Shown here piece by piece: positions 10,758 to 24,329 of a stretch of 64,000 bases of DNA. The notes below the pieces were generated by a model. The model did not search any database. It was not told the DNA's origin and saw nothing but the letters and a program-made list of their open reading frames with translations. Source of the stretch: Hofstenia miamia (Eukaryota; Xenacoelomorpha; Acoela; Hofsteniidae). The translations under genes were made by a program, and so were the position numbers. Position 1 is the first letter of the stretch; the number at the start of each line of letters is the position of its first letter. The stretch spans positions 505,701 through 569,700 of the forward strand of contig CABFPE010000212.1 of assembly GCA_900660155.1 (NCBI GenBank). The letters run 5' to 3'.

Positions 10758-12284
10758 CTAAACATTTTTAAGAAATAAAATAGAACTTTAAGCTGCTCAG
10801 GAACACAATCTCTTTCATCAAAATTTTATACATTTATTGAGTATGAAGGAATCTTAGAATTGAAATCTGCCAGATGAAAGATAGGGACAAAGATTTTAGT
10901 TTCGCTCAGCTAACCCTAATTTTAACTCTTTCAAGATCTTTCAAAATATAATTTTGTCTAAAAATATTACTCTCCTAAAAAATTTCTTGCGTTGAGAAGT
11001 TCATACTTCAATTCTTTTTGTGCATGTGAGTTGAAAATATTATCATTGTTGCATTTCATTGTAGTATTCTCAATTGCTTATTGATAAATAAGAGAAGGAA
11101 AGCTAATATATTGTAGCATCATTCAAGAATAACAACCAAAACGCTATCAATGATTTGTGTTAATTCTTGGAAAATGCGTTTAGTAATTTTGACAGTTTAA
11201 TTTCGGCAAGTATTAGTCTCCCAAAACGGTTTGACAAAATTAAGTGTAGACGAATCGCCTGCACACAGTTCTGCATAGCCACGAGGTACGCAGAAATTTA
11301 AAGCGTGGGAAAACCAAAATTGAAATTAGGCGACTGGTACTTGTTTGACATCAATAATCGGTAAATATGTTTTAATAAATTTTGTATAAATAGAAACTAC
11401 GAGCTGTGAATATGATGAACATTAACCTCGTTATATTTTCTCTTTATTATCGCGGTTTGATTTATTACATTATGCAAAGCTAAACGGTTTCTGTGTGCAA
11501 CAATCAGAGTGCTATTAGCGGAGGAGTAAATAATGGGTATTGCGCTTGATTGTTGTATTACAGCTAAGTTATGGATAGGTGTAGGGATTTTTCACCCGTT
11601 TGGCTTGCACTCGATTCCTTTCTTGGCATATAGTAATAAATGCAATAAAGGCGTTTTGCCATCGTAGGTAAATATCATTATTTATCTTAACCGAATTTTA
11701 GATCTAAATTCTGACCGATAATGCGACCGATAATGTGACCGATTGTTATTTTAATAGTAGTTTGTAGCTAGCGTTTGTATATAATTTTTAGTAGCTAGCG
11801 TTGTGTCTTAATTTCAACTTGTCAGTAGTTTATAGTTTGTTTGTTTGTATAGTACGAAATTATTATATGTAGGAAGCTGCTTTATATGATAGTTAAAGTT
11901 TTTACGTAATAGCAGCTAGTGTCTGTATATGCCAACTACTGACAATACACGAATTGAGCTTGAGCACTAAGTCGAATTGTGTTCGTAGTTTATTTCACTC
12001 AATAAGGCACACATAACAAATATAATTTCATGAGACTGAGCTGAGTTGGACTCACAATGGATTGGATCTTTAACTACGTATGAGGATGGAGTTGCTGATA
12101 GCTTCTGGCGAGCCTGTTATGATCTCAACGACTTGGCGTCGGGCAATTGCGCCCAGAGATTACAATCCTCTTCCACCGATGGAGTATCTAAATAATGCTA
12201 CATTATAATTGTTATTAGAACATCTGTCAAGGCAGTGTGGAATACACAATTAAAGAAAGAAGAGGAAGTTTAGATAATACTTAC
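10758..12284. other. Gene-free stretch with a GC-richer island at about 12040-12190
   Basis: Mostly AT-rich with small local repeats (TAGCTAGCGTT twice near 11765-11800; GACCGATAATG repeats near 11712-11740). The segment at about 12040-12190 is clearly GC-richer. On the minus strand it opens to a short frame reading VEEDCNLWAQLPDAKSLRS before a stop. It looks like a repeat-derived fragment, but I cannot name it. Confidence 0.4.
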
Positions 12285-12356
12285 CCCGTGATGGCTGACT
12301 CTGATCCCTTGTTGATTCTCTAAGTAGATTATCGAGTTATGAAGTGTTAGTTTCAC
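12285..12356 (-). CDS. Possible upstream exon of the Cys-loop receptor (beta-strand 1 region)
   Basis: A 72-nt open segment bounded by a CAG acceptor and a strong GTAAGT donor, in phase 0 at both ends, so it can splice directly to the phase-0 exon at 10757. It encodes VKLTLHNSIIYLENQQ followed by 8 residues. The V.L.L....I..L pattern resembles the first beta strand of nicotinic subunits (V.F.L.L.QI..V). Joining it leaves an insertion of about 8 residues before the next strand, which is unusual, so this could be a false exon or belong to another gene. No signal-peptide exon was found further upstream. Confidence 0.42.
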
Positions 12357-13630
12357 CTGGGTAGCGATATTACAATATGGAAGAATTTTAAATATATTTA
12401 CACAGAAATTTAATGACCAACACAAACGCCTTAGAACAGCAGCATCTATTATTTATCTATGTCAGGTTTGTAGCAAAGCTGCAAAGCTTGTAAAACAGTT
12501 TTTGAGAAAATATATTAACTCATGAATTGCAACTCAAATCCAAGAAAGGGAAGTGAGAAGGACATGAGTACGATTGGGTATTAACAACGAAGTCCTTTGT
12601 CAATCAGTTGTTACCAGTTTTTAGTATTATACTATAAAAAATGGCATATTTTCAATATATTCTAGCATATATTTTCATATGGAAATCAATGATGAAGTTG
12701 ACATTATGCATAACATAACATCATTATTTGAACTATGATTCCACTACCTCATTGGAATTTCGGAGTTTTAGGGGATATATGTTGGCAAAGCCATTTTCAA
12801 TATCTTCACCATGAAATTTCTTTAATGCTAAAGGCCCTCTACAAACAATTTTAGTAATGGATTCAATATGGTTAAGATCATGATTAAAATTGTAGATCTA
12901 CTAAAATCTAAAACGATCAAGCTGTTTGATAAAATTAATTTTTAAAGACATTGGGCTATTTAATAAATCATGTGCAGCTCTTTTAAGATATCTACATTAT
13001 TTTCAACTAGACAAATTCCAAAACTGTGCTGTACATGTACATTACAGTCTCAAAATGTTTGAAAACTTCTATGTTTAGACAGTTGGTATTCATTAAAATA
13101 TTTGATAATCGTGTCATGACTAGGCCGATCTAGAAATTATTGATGGGGTTAATAATACTCCAAAACTTAATATTTGCACAATATTCTTCATTCTACACCT
13201 TTTAAATTTCAACTTCACCAAGTGAAAATTCCATTTCGTCAAAAGGGAAATTCAAATCCTCTAAATGAAAATTCAAAGCAGTATTATTAACTTATTGATG
13301 TTATGTATATATATATATATATATTTATTCTCTGAAGTTATCTTGCGACAAACTACTCTAGGTTTTGCTTATCCTATAGGGCTTGAATCTTCTGCATTGT
13401 CAGCAGCTGTTATTAAACTATACTTAATTTCATTGATAATATTTGTATATGGACATCATAATTTTGTTTAGTAGTTCCACATTCTTACAAATGTTATATG
13501 TATGAACATACAGAACATTATTAATGCTCAATATATAGTTTATTAAACTATTGTTAAAATGTAACATTTAAAAGTTCCAATCAAAATCAAAAAGTACAAA
13601 AACAATTTGTCACTTTAAAAATCTACAGTG
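12357..13630. other. No gene seen
   Basis: AT-rich sequence with a TA microsatellite at about 13302-13324. The only open frames are short and low-complexity. Confidence 0.5.
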
Positions 13631-13639
13631 CTATATTCA

Positions 13640-15100
13640 TTTCGCCATTTGAATTGTATTTGGCAATTCCAAGTATTTTTTCGCAGATTTTCTTTTAGCA
13701 ATCTTCTATATTCTATTAGTCGTTATCCTTATATCCATTGAGAGATTATTCCATTGCTGGAAGGCCTGCATTGAAAAAGAGTTCACCTAATAATTACTTT
13801 TTGTTATAATCTTACTACTAAACGTGTTGTTTCTTTTGTTGAATTTTAGATATTTTTCTAAGAATTTCAGCAATTTTTTTTGCCATTTTTGATGTGAAAT
13901 TACATTAATAAGACATAATGTTGTATATTGAAAAATAGTGACAAAATACTTGAGTTGCTTTTGTGTGATTGGTGCTTCTGTGTAAAGACCATTGTTAAGC
14001 GATTTAAGAGTGCTTACTTTATTCCACTAAGTAGGAAACATCAATGTATGCATTAGCTTATGACAATGGCATGAACGAGGTAAATATTAATTGTGGCGTC
14101 TTTAGCATATGACAGATATCTAATTTCATGCGAAATTTCTTTCATTCTTATACATAATTCATTATTGAAACACCTAGCTAATTAACTGTTGGTGAGGGAC
14201 TTATTTCAATATTGTTTATTGTCAATGGTATTGTTTTTGTATAATTTATAAATTCTTTGTTGTGATAGATAATCTACTGCGTCTTCTCAAGATTTAAGTT
14301 AAGATGATTATTCTTGAAATATCTTAATTATTTTGACAGTTCCTCTTTGGTATTCTTGAGACATATATTTAATGATCCATTAGTTGCGAATATACATGTG
14401 TCATCCACATAATGAAATGTATGTTTACGTGATATTATTTCCAACGTCATTTATGTATAAATTAGTGTTGGCCCAAGGATACTACCTTGTGGTACTCCAT
14501 GTATAATAGGTGAAAAGCTTTAATATGTGTTAGTAACAATTTTTGTCCTTTGATAACTGTTTTTTAAATAATCATTTATTAAGTCCATGTTGTCATCATT
14601 TATACCAAGTTGTTTTAATTTCATTGCCAGAATTTTGTGATTTATACTATCAAAGGCTTTCCATAAATCAAATAAGGTCATTATAAAGCATTTATTGTTA
14701 TTGAGATTCATTCTAATTGATTCTGTTATGTTACAAATTGCTTCAGTTGTTGAGTGCTTCTGCCTGAATACATACTGGTGTTCCTGTAATACACAATTAT
14801 TTTCAAGGTAGCTTGTAATCTGATTGATTAATATATTTTCTACAATTTTGCTAAAGGGGTTTAAAATGCTTAATTGGGCGATAGTTTTCAGGAACTAAAG
14901 GATCACCTCTTTTATATATTGGTGTGATGTCTGCTTTTGAGACAATTAGAAAATGTTTTGGTGATGATGCACACATTAATTATAGAAGTCATTTGGGTAA
15001 GGAATAAAAAACAGAATTGTTTATTATAAAAATAGGTATTTGTAAAGATCCTTAAGATTTGCTGCAGTCAAGTTTTTTAATATGTTTGATTGTAAATGAG
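13640..15100 (-). mobile_element. CR1-like LINE relic (reverse transcriptase and C-terminus)
   Basis: Minus-strand remnant. ENYRPI-type motif near 14880-14860; LFDLWKAFDSINHKIL (about 14680-14630, motif A with the DL.KAFD pattern); HGVPQGSILGPTL (about 14500-14460, motif B); HYVDDTCIFA (about 14425-14395, catalytic box); and a C-terminal FQQWNNLSMDIRI (about 13765-13725), typical of the end of CR1/L2-type proteins. Frameshifts and stops throughout; dead. Confidence 0.75.
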
Positions 15101-15109
15101 AAATGCCTT

Positions 15110-16080
15110 TCTGTGTTACTACTTGCAGAATTCAAATCAAAAATTTCATCCCTAAAATTAAACTTCCAATGTTAACAAATGTTTTCTTTAGCATTTTATT
15201 CTATATAATTTTGTTTAGTTATTATTACTCTGATGTCTGCACTTATATTTTGTTTCTTGTTAAGCAATTTATCTAAGAAGCTCCATTTATCCTTAGCACT
15301 TATTAAAGCCTGATATTCATAGCAATTGAAACCATAATTTATAATATTTCTGCATTAAGAAATTAATAATCCTGCATTTAATTTTCATTTGACAAAATTG
15401 AAACATAAAAGGTGTATATTTGGCTTAATTTTGAATTCTCACACATTTCTCTAAATGTTGTGATTTTGTGATAACAATTTTAAAGGTCTTGATGATCCTA
15501 TAGTTAGGACGTTCTACTATTGACTTTGAGCTATTTCATATCCATTTAAAAATATATTAATTTGTTTTAGTTGTAACCAGAATCCGGTATCTGGTAGAAT
15601 CGGCAATTTCACAACTGAATCCGGATATCTGAAGTCTGGTAAAATTTCACTTGTATACCAGATTTTACGAGATAGCATAGTTTTAGATAAAACTTGATTT
15701 TAAATGGAATTTTTTAGGAAAAGCCATATTTTTGCATGATATGCAAGTTGTCATTTAACAATATAAAATGTTTTTCTGATATAAGTAGTTAAGGAAAGAC
15801 AGTCGAGGTCCTACAAAATGACGTCATCACTGATTCTAGATATTGACGAGGAGTTGTAATGCCATCTAGTGGCGATGTAATTACTGACTCATTTTTTGAG
15901 ACATTCACAAGGGCCGATTTTCAATGATTTATAAACATATACTTGCTATAGTGACTCACTTATTTATCTGGGGGCCAATTTAGTTTACACGTTTTACAAT
16001 GATTCATATACTTGCCATAGCAACTCCAATATTTAATGTGGTCATTTTCATATGCATGCTTACTTTTTGCTGATACATAT
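15110..16080. other. No gene seen
   Basis: AT-rich intergenic or intronic DNA. A slightly GC-richer patch at about 15790-15930 contains GACGTCATCA; no coding frame or repeat family recognised. Confidence 0.45.
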
Positions 16081-16084
16081 GATA

Positions 16085-16605
16085 ATGCTAGCTGACTTAA
16101 TTCAGGGCTTACATCGCATTTTGTCAAGATACATTACTGACTAATAATTTTAATATCTATAAAAGTTCTACATGGTTCTATGTATGAAATTTAATTTGCT
16201 TTTGGGAATGTACACACTATATGCAAAAGAAGAACTTTATTTTTCAAAATGTGTTGTTATTTCACTGTAAAAAATTCCACGAGTTCTAGTGAACAATGCA
16301 TCTATGCAATCATTGTAATTTAATTTGTTTTTGGAAATAAATCACCTACATGCAAAGGGTTACATTTCCAATTTTCAATTGTGTTGCTAATTTTCATTGT
16401 AAAAAATTCCACATGTTCTAATGATTAACATCCATAATCATTGTAATTTATTTCGTTTTTCGGGAAATCTAAGCATTACATGCAAAAGGCTACATTTAAT
16501 TTCTCAAATATGCTGCTATTTCATTGTAAAAAGTCCATGCAATTAATTCATTTTTTGCTAATATCCAATATACAAAATGGAAAAATATTCTCCATACTTA
16601 AACAT
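16085..16605. repeat. Left arm of a large inverted repeat built of about 125-130 bp tandem units
   Basis: The core TTTCATTGTAAAAAATTCCA recurs at about 16258, 16393 and 16520, alternating with ATGCAAA(A)GG.TACATTT. The arm starts with TACATTACTGACTAATAATT (about 16128) and ends with AATATTCTCCATACTTAAAC (about 16588). The same units occur in opposite orientation at 18600-19110. Confidence 0.75.
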
Positions 16606-18599
16606 TACAGATTCTGAAAACCCTTGTCTACAATATATTCTGATTTATAAACTCCAAATTGGTGTATTGTTTACAATTTGTAGTGTGTATCAAACTCAAA
16701 CGAAATATGGCCCATGGTAAAAATTATTTTGGAAATTGCTTTTCCTTCCTAAATGCTATGCACAATGAGTTGGAACAAAATTCAAAATGTTAATTTGACT
16801 TAAAGTTATTCAATGTCAGAATAAACCTCTGAAATATTTCAGTTGTAAACCAAGTATTGTGTTGAAACTTAGCATTTAATTTTATTTTAGAAGGTGTGAA
16901 TACATATTCCTTGTTGGATTTGCTTTTCATTAGCACATAGAAATATTGAAAATTCACAAGTTTTAACTAGAACAACATGTTTTTAATGCACTAGTCAGTC
17001 TTTGTGTAGAGTTTAATTGAGAATTTGGTTTTTTCATTATTCAATAAGTTGTTTTTATACTTTGAAATGTGAAATTCTCTTTTTCGCAAACTATATACAG
17101 ATAATGAACTTTAGAAATTACTTAATGTCTTGCCCTATGCATTAAATCTTCTAGAACATATGAACATATATATATATATAAATATAGTAATGACTAGTTA
17201 TTCATACACCTTCTCCATGTGGAAGAAATGGGATTTAAAAATCATTTATACTTTTAATTAATGCTACCATCAAAATTGCTGTCATCACAACCAATTGTTG
17301 TGAAAAAAAATGAACTCTACCTGAATATTAAGTATATAAATTCAAACAAAATAGCAGTAAAAACAACGGGGATTTATCTGATCATTCTATTATCAATGCA
17401 ATAAAGACAAAAGAATTTAAGAACTTTGCTTAGTTATTTCTAAAATATCATATCAAATAAACTCTTTCTACATTAAGTGAATTCTATACAAATTTTTTTG
17501 ACCAGAAACGTCATGTTCTAGTTTCCATGGAGACTATAATCACTAAGAATATGTCAAATTCATGGCTACTCTGGTTGACAGGGGTAAATTGAAGTGAAAG
17601 CTTGGTCAATCTAGCCATGTTTCACGCTCAGCTATGAAAATGATGGCTTTGATTTCATAGTTTTTATTATACAGGTATGTTTACTTTTGGATTTTACTGA
17701 ATATGCATTTAAATTTGGGTTTTTATCCAATTTAGGTGAATTATTAGCCCTGCTGAGTTGATACTTTGTATTGATTTCAATCTCAAAATACATGTAAGGC
17801 TAGGGCTTTGGTTTAGATCTCGAAATACGTCTACACATAGAAACATTGGTATGCCTTTGATCCCCAAAATTTAATGTTTTTGCTTTCATCATTTGTACTA
17901 ATTTGTAATATTTCACGTGTTTTAATATTTCTTGTTTCTAACGCTTGTATTTTAATCAAGCTCATATTAATATTTGTATTTTTTAGCAATATTCGACCTA
18001 ACACTTGGTATATTGCTGATATTGTAGATTTGCTGTGATTACAAAACATTAGTTTGCAATTTTCTTGAAATTCTTCGCAATCTATCTTTAAAATAACATG
18101 AGCCTCTATTTTTTACATGTGAATAATACACTATTTACAAGCATTTGTATGCTTAGGAGGCGATTTCAACATGGGGTTGACTAATTTAATGATTGGAAAT
18201 CATATCCAATGAAGGGGAATCAAGTGTGTAGCAATGCATGAACTAGAAGAACAGTGAATTGCCTGGAAAAATAAAATTCTCATTTCTATTTCAGCTACAC
18301 AATACAATGGAAAAGATATCAACAAGACTGTGAGAAGAGTCATAAACCAAATATTCTGAAAAACGTGCAAAGTTGACAAGAGATGTAACAGTCAGCAAAT
18401 GTGTACATCCCCCTAAAAGCCGTATAAACCAAAAAGAAATGTAGAGAAAAGACTGTTGTGTAAAATTATTATCATTATAGTGTATTAATGAAAGTGTGTA
18501 TATGTATAAATCCTACTAATTATGTCACATTTATAATTTATTTGGAAACGAAATTGTCTTCATCATGTAAGTCTATATTTCATATGCCTGTAAAGTTTA
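16606..18599. other. Spacer between the inverted repeat arms; no gene recognised
   Basis: About 2 kb of AT-rich sequence with no convincing coding frame. If the arms are the ends of a foldback-like element, this is its interior. Confidence 0.4.
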
Positions 18600-19110
18600 G
18601 GTATGGTGAATATTTTTCCGTTTTGTATATCAGATATTAGTGAAAAACAAAATAATTGGATGGAATTTTTGCAATGAAATAGCAGTGCATTTTGAAAAAA
18701 AATGAAATGTAACGCATGTAATGTATAGACCGCCTAAAAACAAATTAATTACAACTATTGTGGATTTTAATCATTAGAACACGTGGAATTTTTTACAATG
18801 AAATAGCAGCATATTTGAAAACGAGATGTAGCTATTTGCATTTAATGTATAGATTTCCCATGAAACAAAATAAATTACACTGATTGCGGATGTTAATCAT
18901 TAGAATGTGTGGAATTTTTTACAGTGAGATAAATGTATTTGATAAGCGAAGTGTAGCCCTTTGCATATGATATATAGAAAACAGCGAATTTAATTTTTAC
19001 ATAAGCTATCTAAGCAATAGATGCGTATGGATTTTTTACAGATTGGAAAATTATTAGTCAACAATGTATCAATGTAAACTCTAATTCGTCGGCTAATTTA
19101 TATTAACAAT
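18600..19110. repeat. Right arm of the large inverted repeat
   Basis: GTATGGTGAATATTTTTCCG at 18600 is the inverse of the left arm's inner edge. GTGGAATTTTTTACAATGAA-type cores recur near 18660, 18784 and 18910. AAATTATTAGTCAACAATGT (about 19048) mirrors the left arm's outer end. Unit length is about 125 bp. Confidence 0.75.
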
Positions 19111-19136
19111 TGTGTTTGCAAACAATGCCAGTAATG

Positions 19137-19460
19137 TTTAAGTATGGGGAATATTTTTCCGTTTTGTATATTGGATATTCCTGAAAAACGAATTAATTTC
19201 ATGTAATTTTTCCAATGACATAGCAAAATGTTAGAAAAAAAACGAAATGTAACTCTTTGCATGTAATGTATATAGCTCCAAGAAACGAATTAATTACAAC
19301 GATTGAGGATGTTAATCATTAGAACGTGTGGAATTTTTTACAATGAAAAATAGCAACACATTTACAAATCGGAAATGCATGTAGTGGATAGATTTTCGAA
19401 ATTAAATTAAATTACAATGATTGTATAGATGTGTCATTCACTAGAATCTCGTGGAATTAT
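19137..19460. repeat. Additional partial copy of the right arm
   Basis: Begins with AGTATGGGGAATATTTTTCC and repeats the same unit order (core near 19328, degenerate core near 19450) in the same orientation as 18600-19110, so the right side carries at least one and a half arms. Confidence 0.65.
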
Positions 19461-19469
19461 TCATGCTTT

Positions 19470-21590
19470 AAATCATTTGAATTAATATTCAATTTCAATT
19501 AATGTACTTCCTGGCCTAACCCCCAAGAAATTTAATTGTTGACTCGACCCACTGGTCGACGTTTTCTAGGACTGGCCTTGTAGGTTGGCAGCTGAAAAAA
19601 TATTAAAGAAACTATATACATTATTATTTCATGGATTTTGCAAGGCACATTGCATCAATGGATCATTTTCTCAAGACTCTATTGACATATACCACCATCA
19701 TTGTTTTGTGAAATCTGAAGAGAGAGAAAGTCAATAAAAGATAGACTCTTTATTTTGCTGAATTATTTTTAATTTGCATCGGTGGTTAGTCAGTTTTTAG
19801 TATTAGTTTGCCTGTAACATTTATTAATTGCAATTTCAAACTATTCGAGTATAGAAAACGAGGTCTAGAACTGGGAGTATCATAACAATAATTTTGAACC
19901 TCATGATTCTTAGAAAATCAGTAATGGGAGAATTGAATGACCTTACTTTATTATTAAAGTTCTGTGTATGAATGAAAACGCATTTTTATAAATTTGCATT
20001 GAAACTTGTGCCATGTAAAACAAAACACTAAAATTGGGGATTTTATTAATCTCTAATAAAATAGAAAATTTATCGTTTTTTTAAAACATGCTAAAATTTT
20101 AATCTAGAATGCTGATATACTTGTCTGTATTCATCTTAACGCATTTTTTGAGAATGACAACAATGATGACTAAGAAAATCCACGCCATGGTTTTAGGATG
20201 AGTTCTGATTGCTTTTGGGGTGTAGCAGGATTGAATCTTGATTACTCTACAGGGCCTCCAGCAAATGCGCCTGTGTAGAGAACATCTGAAATGTGGTGTC
20301 ATTATTGCTCTTAACAGTTTTAAATTATCCAGTGTACCACTATTGTATTTCATACTAAGTGCCATTTTCATTTAGCATTTTCATTGTGTCTGATATAGAA
20401 TTTGAGAAATATTCCAATTGTTTTGACTTCATTAGATGCTGATAGAATGCAAAAAAGGGCCTTGGCCAGGTACAAATATCTACGGGGACTAAAACTGCTC
20501 TGTGGTTTTTTCAACATTTGAGTTAATTTTTACAAAAAAGTTTAGTAAAAGAATAATACAAACAGTTGTGAAAAACAGGGGACTTAGTTCCAGCGAAATT
20601 TAAAATCAAATAATGGAGATTGTCATTGAATAACCGTCAGTCAACACTTATGACAAAGGGTCATGAATAACAAAAAGCGTTTTAATATTACGAGATTGAC
20701 TCTCGGCTGGTTTGGAATACATTTATGCTCGTCTGCATCAAACGTGGTGAATTCGCACCTTGAAGAGAGTCTTGTTTTGGGAGGAAAATAAATTTAATTT
20801 TTATTCCCTTGATTGCTTCCAATTATATTAGCATGACGAAAGCATGCCGCCAGAAGCTTTCTCAAAACATCTCAATGGTGGAGGGCATGCAATTATATGT
20901 GGTGCGTTGTCCTAGAACTAAAAAATTAGGCTCTAATAGTTGAAGGGTTCTCAAACAGCAGCGGGCAATGATAATATGCTGCAATATGCATCACTAGTTA
21001 TTGAAGGATACCGTTTTTGATGATTTTTTTGGATCAATTAAATTCAAGTTTCTTTTAAACCTCAATTGACAATAATGAAAATTCATTTCTTAAATCAATA
21101 TATAAAAATTCTAATTTTTCTATGAACTTGCCTAAATTCATTATGTTAGTTAATTGGCAAGAAGTTTAAGAATTGACTCTGGGGTCCAATGGACCCCAAT
21201 TGTCATCTGAGGGTTAAGGGATTATAATATTTTTCAAGAGTAAAGCTATGATTTTTTATAAAATTTTAAGTTTAAAAAGTAAATTTTGAATTTAAAGCAT
21301 TTTTGCGGCTTCCTACGATACAAGTATTATTAAGCATATTATGTATATGAGGTGTCTAAAACTATCAAAGAAAGATAGCTGTTTATGATATTTTTCAAAT
21401 GATTTTCAGGAGTGTATATCAAATTATTGTAGTCAGCAATTTGATGAAGTTTGAGTGAAAATAGGCTTGAGGAGAAAATTTTTGGATATTGATATTTGAG
21501 AAACACTACCAACATTTGCTTTTTTCAAAATTGAAGGTGTTTATGTGATGACCTATTGTAAAACATTTGCAACATCATTAAGATATGTTA
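19470..21590. other. No gene recognised
   Basis: AT-rich. The longest open stretch is on the minus strand at 20371-20099 (90 codons, a basic N-terminal part and one hydrophobic segment WIFLVIIVVIL). It lacks similarity I can name and may be chance or a relic. Confidence 0.4.
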
Positions 21591-21599
21591 ACTTAAATA

Positions 21600-21830
21600 T
21601 AATCATTCAACACCACAACTTGTGATGCCTCGTACACGTACTTCATATGGAGATCGTAGTTTTTCTGCTTCAGCGACACTGCTTTGGAATAAGCTACCGA
21701 TTTACATCAAGCAGTCCTCGTCATTAGTGACTTTTAAGATCTGAAGACACATCTCTTTAGAAACCACTATTACCCATAATTTCGTTGTTCGCTCTTGAAT
21801 GTACTTTTGTATAGTGTGAGCGTAATATTG

Positions 21831-21870
<40 letters not shown>
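21600..21870 (+). mobile_element. 3' end of a CR1/L2-type LINE with (AAT)n tail
   Basis: Plus-strand coding remnant LVMPRTRTSYGDRSFSASAT, then LLWNKLPIYIKQSSSLVTFK (about 21620-21740), the typical C-terminus of CR1/L2-type ORF2 proteins, followed by KTHLF-like remains. It ends in an (AAT)n microsatellite at 21834-21868, which fits the 3' tail. Confidence 0.75.
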
Positions 21871-21871
<1 letters not shown>

Positions 21872-23861
21872 TAATATGTAAATTCAGTTTTGGGCAATAA
21901 TTTACTACAGTTATATTCATGCATTTGGAATATTGTAACATATGTTTAGAAACTCAATAGTGGAAATGTTGTCAAAGGCATAATATCCGCAAAAAAGACA
22001 GTTACTACAAAAACTGATTGCTTAGTAAACATTACCAAATAAAGTTCATTTCCAATTCATTTAATGATTTATAGTTAATTTCAACGTTTCACTGAAACAC
22101 TAGTTGTGCAACATTGATTACCAAAATATTCATTTAGGCAACTAAAAGACCTCAATTTCAAATGGAATTTTGCGGGTAAATATATAAAGTATCAATTAAT
22201 CTAAAAATGCAATTCGATGGCAAAATTATTATTTCTTCTTTAGAAAATGCATTGATCTTGCTCTTTGATATTTACATATTGTTAATTTTTTAATATTTTA
22301 GGGGAATTATGTTCATCAAAATTACTTAAATAGAAATGATCAATGTACAAAATATATTGAGTGAGGTATTATTCGTTCTCTTAACCCTATTTTTACTAGT
22401 GTAACTTTTAATTAACAAATCTGTGTTCGCATTTTTTAATTATTTTATACAAGTCTTTTAAGAAATATTGAAAGGTTTTTACATTGACACATATATGGGT
22501 TAGATGTCGCTCATGCAATGATGAAAGTATGCGCTAAAACATATTCTTATGAATGAATTACATGCATATAAGAATTTTTTCAATGAGAAATTTGATTTTT
22601 ATAAAATTATTCGAGTTATTTCCATACCTATTGTTCAGATAATGAGAGTTTGTAATGCCCCTGGGAACAACAAATAGCCTGAAATATTTTTTACTGAAAA
22701 CAATTCGAGTGATTAAAATCTAAAAAAATCACAAGATAGAGAAATATCTTCATCAGCTCGAGAGTTATAAGTGCTTAAACATTTTTGTTGAAGTCATCAC
22801 AAATTGTGAAAATTTCTAGTAGAATAGGGTTAACAGCGCCATGAAAAATAAAAAATTTAATCATGGATGTATATTGCTGATGAAATGAATTGCTTACGAC
22901 TTGGAGAATGTTGATGAGTTTTAAGTCGCAATAAACGGTGTTATTAACCAGCGATGGCACAGAATATTTCACGAGATAATCATTTAAGAATGTCTTCAAT
23001 CTTCGTTCAGATTGACATTTTCTTTCTTCTCCAAACACAATGCAAATTACTAAATAGGGTAATAAATTCAAACGAAGTTTTTGCATGCGTTTTAATGCGT
23101 TTCTTAACTTCGGCATGTGTAAATTTTATATATTAAGTTGTAGGGGTGCTAACTTCAAATACAATGTCAATGAGATAAAAGAGAGTGCTACATAAATGAA
23201 AAATTGAGTTTAATATGCCATTTTCTCTCACTATAACCGCAGACAAACACAATACGAACATATCTAGAAAGCTAAATTTATAGCTTTTTTGATATTCCCC
23301 ATTTTATGCGGTAAAAATAGTTTGCTAGTGTGGAAATATTAACACAATTTTACAATCCCGGCATTAATGACAATGTATTGAATCCCTTATATTATATCAT
23401 CAATGGGCCAATTTTTAATTAAAATGTTTAAAACGATATGCTAAAAAAGTCCTCATTTCTCTATTTATATATCATGACATTTCTAAATACCACATTTTAA
23501 ATGAATATTTGAATATTTAAAAGCGCTATGAATTTCAGCCTGGCGATTTGCAGTTCAGTAAGTACAAGTGCATTAAATTATAGTAAAGTTTCGCTAAGTG
23601 TATAAAAAGTATCGCAAATTCCCATCATCCTTGTGGTTGACTAATGACCTCATTGCGTTCGATTTGAAACAACAGAACGTAAATGATAATTCCAATGTTT
23701 AACTATCAAGGGAGAGTTCAATAATTACATCAAGCTGCAAGAGAGGGAGCGAGGCGCATTCATATTTACAGAAATGGAATGGAAGTTGCATTATTTTTTT
23801 TAATGCTAGCACATACCCAGAGTTGCCTCTATGTGTTTATTGTACAGAAATAAGCCACATT
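21871..23861. other. No gene recognised
   Basis: AT-rich; no coding pattern or repeat family identified. Confidence 0.45.
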
Positions 23862-24055
23862 CAAGGGCGTACGCAGGATTGTTGCGAAAATTTTTTAAAA
23901 TATTGAGAAAATAGACCTTAAAAAATGCATTTCACTATCCTAGATTTTAAATTTTTCAATTTTTTACGAAAAATTTTTTGATTTATCCAGTCAAAATCAA
24001 ATTTGGAAACCTGACGGGGGACATTCCGCCATGCCCCCCCCTGCGTACGCCACTG
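23862..24055. mobile_element. hAT-type MITE with 8-bp target duplication
   Basis: Left end CAAGGGCGTACGCAGGA; the reverse complement of the right end is CAGTGGCGTACGCAGGGGG, a near-perfect inverted repeat with the CAGTGGCG-type ends common in hAT elements. The flanks GCCACATT (left) and CCCACATT (right) match at 7 of 8 bases, an 8-bp target-site duplication as expected for hAT. The 194-bp interior is non-coding. Confidence 0.85.
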
Positions 24056-24329
24056 CCCACATTTACTTAAAACATTGAAAATTTCTAGTGGGAAGATGTT
24101 AGCACTTTCATAAGTAGTTCCGACAATTATTCATGTTTTCGGAACTACACATCGCTACCCCCTAGAATTTGACAGAAATGTACTTAATAGATCAATATAA
24201 GAAAATTTCAAGCAAGCATATTAATTTTTTTGGAGCAATGAATATAAAAAAAGAGGCGCAGGTAGTTCAACCCACCTCCTTGAAGCTGCTTATCAAACAT
24301 GTTAGACGTTTTGTGTTGTCTATAAGCAG

